Of a stretch of 64,000 bases of DNA, positions 60,619 to 64,000 are shown one piece after another. The stretch comes from Microbacteriaceae bacterium PS02066. GTDB taxonomy: Bacteria > Actinomycetota > Actinomycetes > Actinomycetales > Microbacteriaceae. The notes beneath the pieces were generated by a model, which worked only from the letters and a program-made list of their open reading frames with translations, was not told the DNA's origin and did no database searches. Numbering within the stretch: the stretch's first letter is position 1; each line of letters opens with the position of its first letter. The position numbers and the translations under genes are program-made. The DNA lies in contig JASCPH010000001.1 in the NCBI GenBank assembly GCA_029959545.1, positions 1 to 64,000 of the forward strand, given 5' to 3'.

Positions 60619-61656
60619 ATGACTCTCACGCCATCGCTGCCCACTCTCGAGGCGACTGGTCTGCCGGCGGCTGCGCGGCGTCGTATCCAGGCCGGGATGG
60701 TGGCGCGTGCCGCTGACGGGACCCCGCGAACCGGAGTTCTCCCGGAGCACTTCAACGCGCTCGTCACCGGCAAGGCGTCGATGGGGTACGACGTGCAGCC
60801 GTTCGTCGCTGTCACGTCGCGTCAGTCGCCGGGTGTCGAGTTCGTCGCGAACGACGGCGTCGTCGACATCAGCCCTGCCGGATACGCGGCGCCTCTCGCC
60901 AACTCGCGTCTGGACGTGATCTGGGTGCGGTCCCGCTTCACCATCTTCGGTGACTCCGTGAACACGACAGAGATCGGGCTCACGCAGGGTACCGCGGCGA
61001 CCACCCCGATCCTCCCAGTGATCCCGGCGGGTGCACTCGCAATCGGTGTCGCTGAGGTGAAGGCGACGGACACGACGACGGCGACGGTGGTGATCCAGCC
61101 GCCGCAGAAGTACACGGCGATGGCTGGTGGCGTGGTCAGTGTTCGTACGCAGGCTGAGCTGGACGCGTGGACGCCTGCGGATGGTGCACGCGCGTACCGA
61201 ATCGACAAGAAGGCCGGGTATCGCCGCGGCAATGGTGCGTGGATCCCTGACCGGGCTGTGTTCTTCGCGAACCGGGGCAGTGCGCAGTCGCTCAGCCCCG
61301 CGGGGTGGTGGGTTGTGGCGTCGGCGTTCGCTGCGCCGTCCTTGAACGACATCGGGACGTGGAGCGGCACCAACGGGACTCTGCAGGTGCAGCATGCCGG
61401 GATCTATCGGGTGGGCGGGTTCGTGAAGTTGGCGATCCCGTCGAATCCTATGTCGATCCAGATCACCCGTAACTCCGGGGCACCCGACGTGGGGGTCGTT
61501 GTCGAGAGCTTCGTCAACTCCGCAACATCGTCGCTCAATGCCAGCGCACTCGTATCTCTCAGCGCGGGCGACGTCATCCGGTTGCTCGTCTTCAACTCGG
61601 ACGCAACCACGGTGGCGGCCGCGCAACTGTCGCTCGAGCTGGTCACGCTCACGTGA
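60619..61656 (+). CDS. Tail fiber/receptor-binding protein with C1q-like end
   Basis: The protein has 345 residues from the ATG at 60619 (GGAG upstream). The N-terminal PSLPTLEATGLPAAARRRIQ...GVLPEHFNALVTG is an actinophage tail-protein start. The C-terminal 120 (TWSGTNGTLQVQHAGIYRVG, ALVSLSAGDVIRLLVFNSDA) fit a C1q/TNF-type jelly roll, which often binds the host surface. Confidence 0.8.
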   Translation: MTLTPSLPTLEATGLPAAARRRIQAGMVARAADGTPRTGVLPEHFNALVTGKASMGYDVQPFVAVTSRQSPGVEFVANDGVVDISPAGYAAPLANSRLDVIWVRSRFTIFGDSVNTTEIGLTQGTAATTPILPVIPAGALAIGVAEVKATDTTTATVVIQPPQKYTAMAGGVVSVRTQAELDAWTPADGARAYRIDKKAGYRRGNGAWIPDRAVFFANRGSAQSLSPAGWWVVASAFAAPSLNDIGTWSGTNGTLQVQHAGIYRVGGFVKLAIPSNPMSIQITRNSGAPDVGVVVESFVNSATSSLNASALVSLSAGDVIRLLVFNSDATTVAAAQLSLELVTLT

Positions 61657-61676
61657 CGTGATGGATGGAGATAGCG

Positions 61677-62381
61677 ATGCAGATCACTGATATCGGTGGT
61701 AGCCGCGGGTGGCTTGACGCTCCCGCAGCCGCCTCGCTTCGACGCGTTGACGCGGCAATTGGGCGCCTGCTGGATGTGAACTCGGCTGGGCGCACCAGGG
61801 CAGAGCAGGAAGAAGCACGCCGAAAGTACGAGGCCGGTGGTGCGTACGCTGCGCTTCCCGGGACGTCGCCGCACGAATTCGGGAACGCCGTCGACACGGA
61901 CGACCGGTTCATCGAACTCATGGCTGAGCACGGGTGGTCTCGTCCGCTGTCGAGCGAGCCGTGGCACTTCGTCTACTACCCGGCCCGCGACAAGCACATC
62001 AACCAGCCGGTGTTCGCGGGTAAGCCCGCCTCCGGCAGTACCGCATCACCCGTTCCTGAGGAGGAAGACGACATGATCGCTTTGCGCATCAAGGACTACG
62101 ACGGCAACACTCACCTGTGCACGCTGGGTCTCGGCGTGTTCCGGCACTTGATCCAGCAGGACGACCCGGAGCGGATCAAGAACATCGTCCGCTCCGACGA
62201 CGCGTGGACCGACACGGATCTCGTGGAACTGCCCCGCCTGCTGAAGACGTACGGATGCCGCGGCGCGATCTGGCGGTGCGAGAAGGGCGTGTTCACGGTC
62301 GTCGACTCGGTGGAGACGCAGAATGCGGGACGCGAGGTGCTGATGCAGGGCGGCATGTGGTCCGCAGTGATCTCCAGCTGA
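61677..62381 (+). CDS. Endolysin, M15 (VanY-type) peptidase with C-terminal extension
   Basis: The protein has 234 residues from the ATG at 61677 (GGAG upstream). An ATG at 61665 is an alternative. The zinc site is SPHEFGNAVDTDDR and EPWHFVYYP (H, D, H). It cuts peptide links in the cell wall at lysis. The C-terminal 100 residues after an acidic linker may bind the wall. Confidence 0.88.
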   Translation: MQITDIGGSRGWLDAPAAASLRRVDAAIGRLLDVNSAGRTRAEQEEARRKYEAGGAYAALPGTSPHEFGNAVDTDDRFIELMAEHGWSRPLSSEPWHFVYYPARDKHINQPVFAGKPASGSTASPVPEEEDDMIALRIKDYDGNTHLCTLGLGVFRHLIQQDDPERIKNIVRSDDAWTDTDLVELPRLLKTYGCRGAIWRCEKGVFTVVDSVETQNAGREVLMQGGMWSAVISS

Positions 62382-62420
62382 TGCGTGCCCTGTGGCGGGC
62401 GTCGATCTATGGGAGGTGAC

Positions 62421-62741
62421 GTGGACGTTCTCGCGTTCTTCGCAAATCCGTCGGTGCGTGATGTCGGCGCGGTGCTGATTCTCGCGATCGTGGTCGTGAT
62501 GATTCTCCGCGGTGATCTTGTCCCGCGGCGCACACATGATCGTGAGCTCGCTGCGGCGGAAAAGCGCACGACCGACGCGGTTACCCGCGGCGACGAGTGG
62601 AAGCACACTGCCGAGGAGACCACGAAGGTCAACGCCGTGATCAGGAAGCAGAACAGCGACCTGATCGAAGCGAACCAGGTCGTGAAGACGTTCCTCCAAG
62701 CCTCGGGCCCGTCGCCGGCTGACACGGTCGGAGGTGCGTGA
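62421..62741 (+). CDS. Membrane protein in lysis cassette, holin-like
   Basis: The protein has 106 residues from a GTG at 62421 (GGGAGG upstream). One helix (DVGAVLILAIVVVMILRGDL) is followed by a coiled, charged tail (HDRELAAAEKRTTDAVTRGD). It may be a holin or spanin-like accessory. Confidence 0.65.
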   Translation: MDVLAFFANPSVRDVGAVLILAIVVVMILRGDLVPRRTHDRELAAAEKRTTDAVTRGDEWKHTAEETTKVNAVIRKQNSDLIEANQVVKTFLQASGPSPADTVGGA

Positions 62742-62953
62742 TGTGGCGGAAACCCAAGACCGAACCGATCGAGATTCCTGACGACCTCAGTGAGGCGCGG
62801 CGCCTGCGGGAGCAGGCCACCGCTGAGCATCGCGAGGTCGCATCGCAGGCACCAGCGATCAACCGTCTCGTCGGATATCTCACCGAACGCCGCGCACTGA
62901 ACCACTTCGGAGACTCGATCCAGATCACCTTCACGAGGAGGGGCAATGCTTGA
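62741..62953 (+). CDS. Small basic phage protein in lysis cassette
   Basis: The protein has 70 residues. It is soluble and helical (DDLSEARRLREQATAEHREV, INRLVGYLTERRALNHFGDS). Such small genes are common beside actinophage holins. The function is unknown. Confidence 0.65.
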   Translation: MWRKPKTEPIEIPDDLSEARRLREQATAEHREVASQAPAINRLVGYLTERRALNHFGDSIQITFTRRGNA

Positions 62954-63266
62954 ACTGATCGCCGACATCGAGATCCTGATCGGCGCGGGCGGAGCGATCG
63001 TGTTCGCCATCTCCTATGGCCTGTTCTTCGCGTGGAGGAAGACTCCCGCGGGCCGGTCGCTGATGTACTTCGTGCTCTCGCTGATCGCCCTGTTCTGCCT
63101 GAATGCGATCGGACGGTGGACCGGGGGCGACTACTGGGGCCGTGACGTCATCCGCATCCTCGTGTACTCCACGCTCGTCTTCACGATGTGGCGGCTCGTG
63201 TTCGTCCTCTGGTCGTCGTGGCATCGTGCCGACGGCTTCGACATCCAATCCAAGCGCCAGCGCTGA
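62946..63266 (+). CDS. Putative holin
   Basis: The protein has 106 residues with three hydrophobic segments (LIADIEILIGAGGAIVFAIS, LMYFVLSLIALFCLNAIGRW, ILVYSTLVFTMWRLVFVLW). Size and layout fit holins found after endolysins in actinophages. Confidence 0.75.
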   Translation: MLELIADIEILIGAGGAIVFAISYGLFFAWRKTPAGRSLMYFVLSLIALFCLNAIGRWTGGDYWGRDVIRILVYSTLVFTMWRLVFVLWSSWHRADGFDIQSKRQR

Positions 63267-63280
63267 AACAACATCATCTG

Positions 63281-63301
63281 AGCCACCTTCGGGTGGCTTT
63301 T
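63281..63301 (+). terminator. Rho-independent terminator
   Basis: AGCCACC-TTCG-GGTGGCT with TTTTCT after it. The stable TTCG loop and T run make it a good terminator between the two holin-like genes. Confidence 0.85.
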
Positions 63302-63322
63302 CTCGTTCCTGAGGAGGAACCC

Positions 63323-63694
63323 ATGTCCACTCCGAACATCTGGTTTGCCGCGCAGCGCGTGCTGCGCACGATCGTGCAGGCGGCCGTGGTGCTGTTCCCG
63401 CTCGTGAACGGTGTCGCGATCGCCGCATCCGAGTACCTCAAGGAGCAGACGGGCGTCGGCGTCCCGGAGTGGGTGTTCTTCGCCCTCAACGGTGTGGTCG
63501 CGTTCACCGCGCTCGTCATGGGTCTCGTGGCCCGCATCATGGCCGTGCCGGGAGTGAACGAGTGGCTGACGAAGATTGGGCTCGGCTCCGTGCCCCGCTC
63601 GAACATCGACGACGCCGGCCTGCTGCCAGACCCTCGCGCGGCGACGCGTGCCGAGTACCAGGCGGCGGTTGAGTCGCGCCGCGCGCTCGGCTGA
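63323..63694 (+). CDS. Holin-like membrane protein
   Basis: The protein has 123 residues (GAGGAGG upstream). Two membrane segments (TIVQAAVVLFPLVNGVAIAA and VFFALNGVVAFTALVMGLVA) and a soluble tail (LLPDPRAATRAEYQAAVESR) fit a phage holin. It follows the terminator, so it may have its own control. Confidence 0.8.
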   Translation: MSTPNIWFAAQRVLRTIVQAAVVLFPLVNGVAIAASEYLKEQTGVGVPEWVFFALNGVVAFTALVMGLVARIMAVPGVNEWLTKIGLGSVPRSNIDDAGLLPDPRAATRAEYQAAVESRRALG

Positions 63695-63969
63695 TGTCGG
63701 GCGGGTACACGCCGCCAGAGTTCGGCGACTGGGATCCGACGAAGCCGATCACTGCTGACCGTGCGCTGATCCCGCTCGGGCAGCAGTACGAGGCCGTGCG
63801 GCGCGACGTCACGGACCCCGAGTCACCTGTGGGCGCTGCGGTCGCTGCGGCCGTCGCGGCGGGTGGTGGCGGCATGGGTGTCGTCGACAACGGCGACGGA
63901 ACCCTCACTCTCACTTCGGATAGCTCGTACGTCGACAACGGCGACGGCACTCTCACGATCGGAGCATGA
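63694..63969 (+). CDS. Hypothetical phage protein with repeated VDNGDGTLT
   Basis: The protein has 91 residues. VDNGDGTLTLT and VDNGDGTLTI are close repeats near the end, typical of fiber or surface proteins. It may be linked with the next gene in a further fiber module. Confidence 0.65.
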   Translation: MSGGYTPPEFGDWDPTKPITADRALIPLGQQYEAVRRDVTDPESPVGAAVAAAVAAGGGGMGVVDNGDGTLTLTSDSSYVDNGDGTLTIGA

Positions 63970-64000
63970 TGCCTCAGGACATCTACAGCAAGGCGGGTGC
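63969..64000 (+). CDS. Start of a further phage gene, cut by window edge
   Basis: An ATG at 63969 overlaps the previous TGA and reads MPQDIYSKAG to the edge. Nothing more can be said. Confidence 0.5.
   Translation, partial: MPQDIYSKAG

Larger units (their letters stand above)
28002..64000. mobile_element. Prophage of siphovirus type, left and central part
   Basis: From the 3' end of tRNA-Met onward, the genes are viral: immunity, early replication/recombination, packaging, head, tail and lysis in standard order. The left edge is placed at tRNA-Met because the host genes stop there and tRNA 3' ends are common targets of tyrosine integrases. No integrase is present in this part, and the right junction lies outside the window. 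All structural genes look intact, so the element may be active. The host octamer GGATGCGG is much rarer here than to the left. Confidence 0.93.

Noticed and set aside
1..64000. CRISPR arrays and insertion sequences
   Set aside because: No regularly spaced repeats of 25-40 bases and no transposase gene seen.

Overview
The window is high-GC DNA from an actinobacterium, most likely a Microbacterium or close relative in the Microbacteriaceae. This rests on the short actinobacterial MenC and MenE, the order of the menaquinone genes, F420-type oxidoreductases, frequent GTG starts with four-base gene overlaps, and a very common host octamer (GGATGCGG/CCGCATCC). No species can be named from the sequence alone.

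Bases 1 to about 28,000 are host chromosome. An efflux block (a YhgE/Pip-like protein and an MMPL transporter with a degenerate ATPase-like tail, divergent from a TetR regulator) is followed by a nearly complete menaquinone locus: menC, menB, menE, menA, menD, menF, menG and a long-chain polyprenyl diphosphate synthase. A Fic protein, an LLM flavoprotein and two small membrane proteins lie among these genes. Next come a ferredoxin-NADP reductase, an alpha/beta hydrolase, the manganese exporter MntP, a CueP-like copper lipoprotein, a YajQ protein, an FBP-domain protein and a PfkB kinase. The block ends with tRNA-Tyr, an integral membrane protein, a phytoene-desaturase-like oxidoreductase, an inositol-monophosphatase-like enzyme, an M23 peptidase, tRNA-Thr and tRNA-Met.

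From the 3' end of tRNA-Met to the end of the window (about 36 kb) lies a siphovirus-type prophage, cut off at the right. Its order is: ImmA peptidase and repressor (leftward); a rightward early operon with a Xis-like protein, antirepressor, many microproteins, a RecE-like nuclease, a small PDDEXK nuclease, a helicase/methyltransferase/HNH cassette, a replication protein with an origin-like region, SSB and a second methyltransferase; a small leftward regulator with a clear promoter and operator, which splits the early operon from the next block; small genes of unknown function; a 430-base gene-free stretch rich in hairpins; HNH, terminase, portal, MuF, scaffold, coat, connectors and tail tube; tail chaperones joined by a programmed -1 frameshift; tape measure; baseplate and receptor-binding proteins; an M15 endolysin; and several membrane proteins (holins). 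No integrase is visible, so it should lie beyond the right edge.

The most notable unexplained parts are two long gene-free segments in the prophage (30464-30811 and 44089-44521) that fold into tandem hairpins and look like structured non-coding RNAs or long leaders. Also notable are the origin-like segment after the replication gene, a leftward primase-polymerase-like gene beside the packaging genes, and the fused MMPL transporter.
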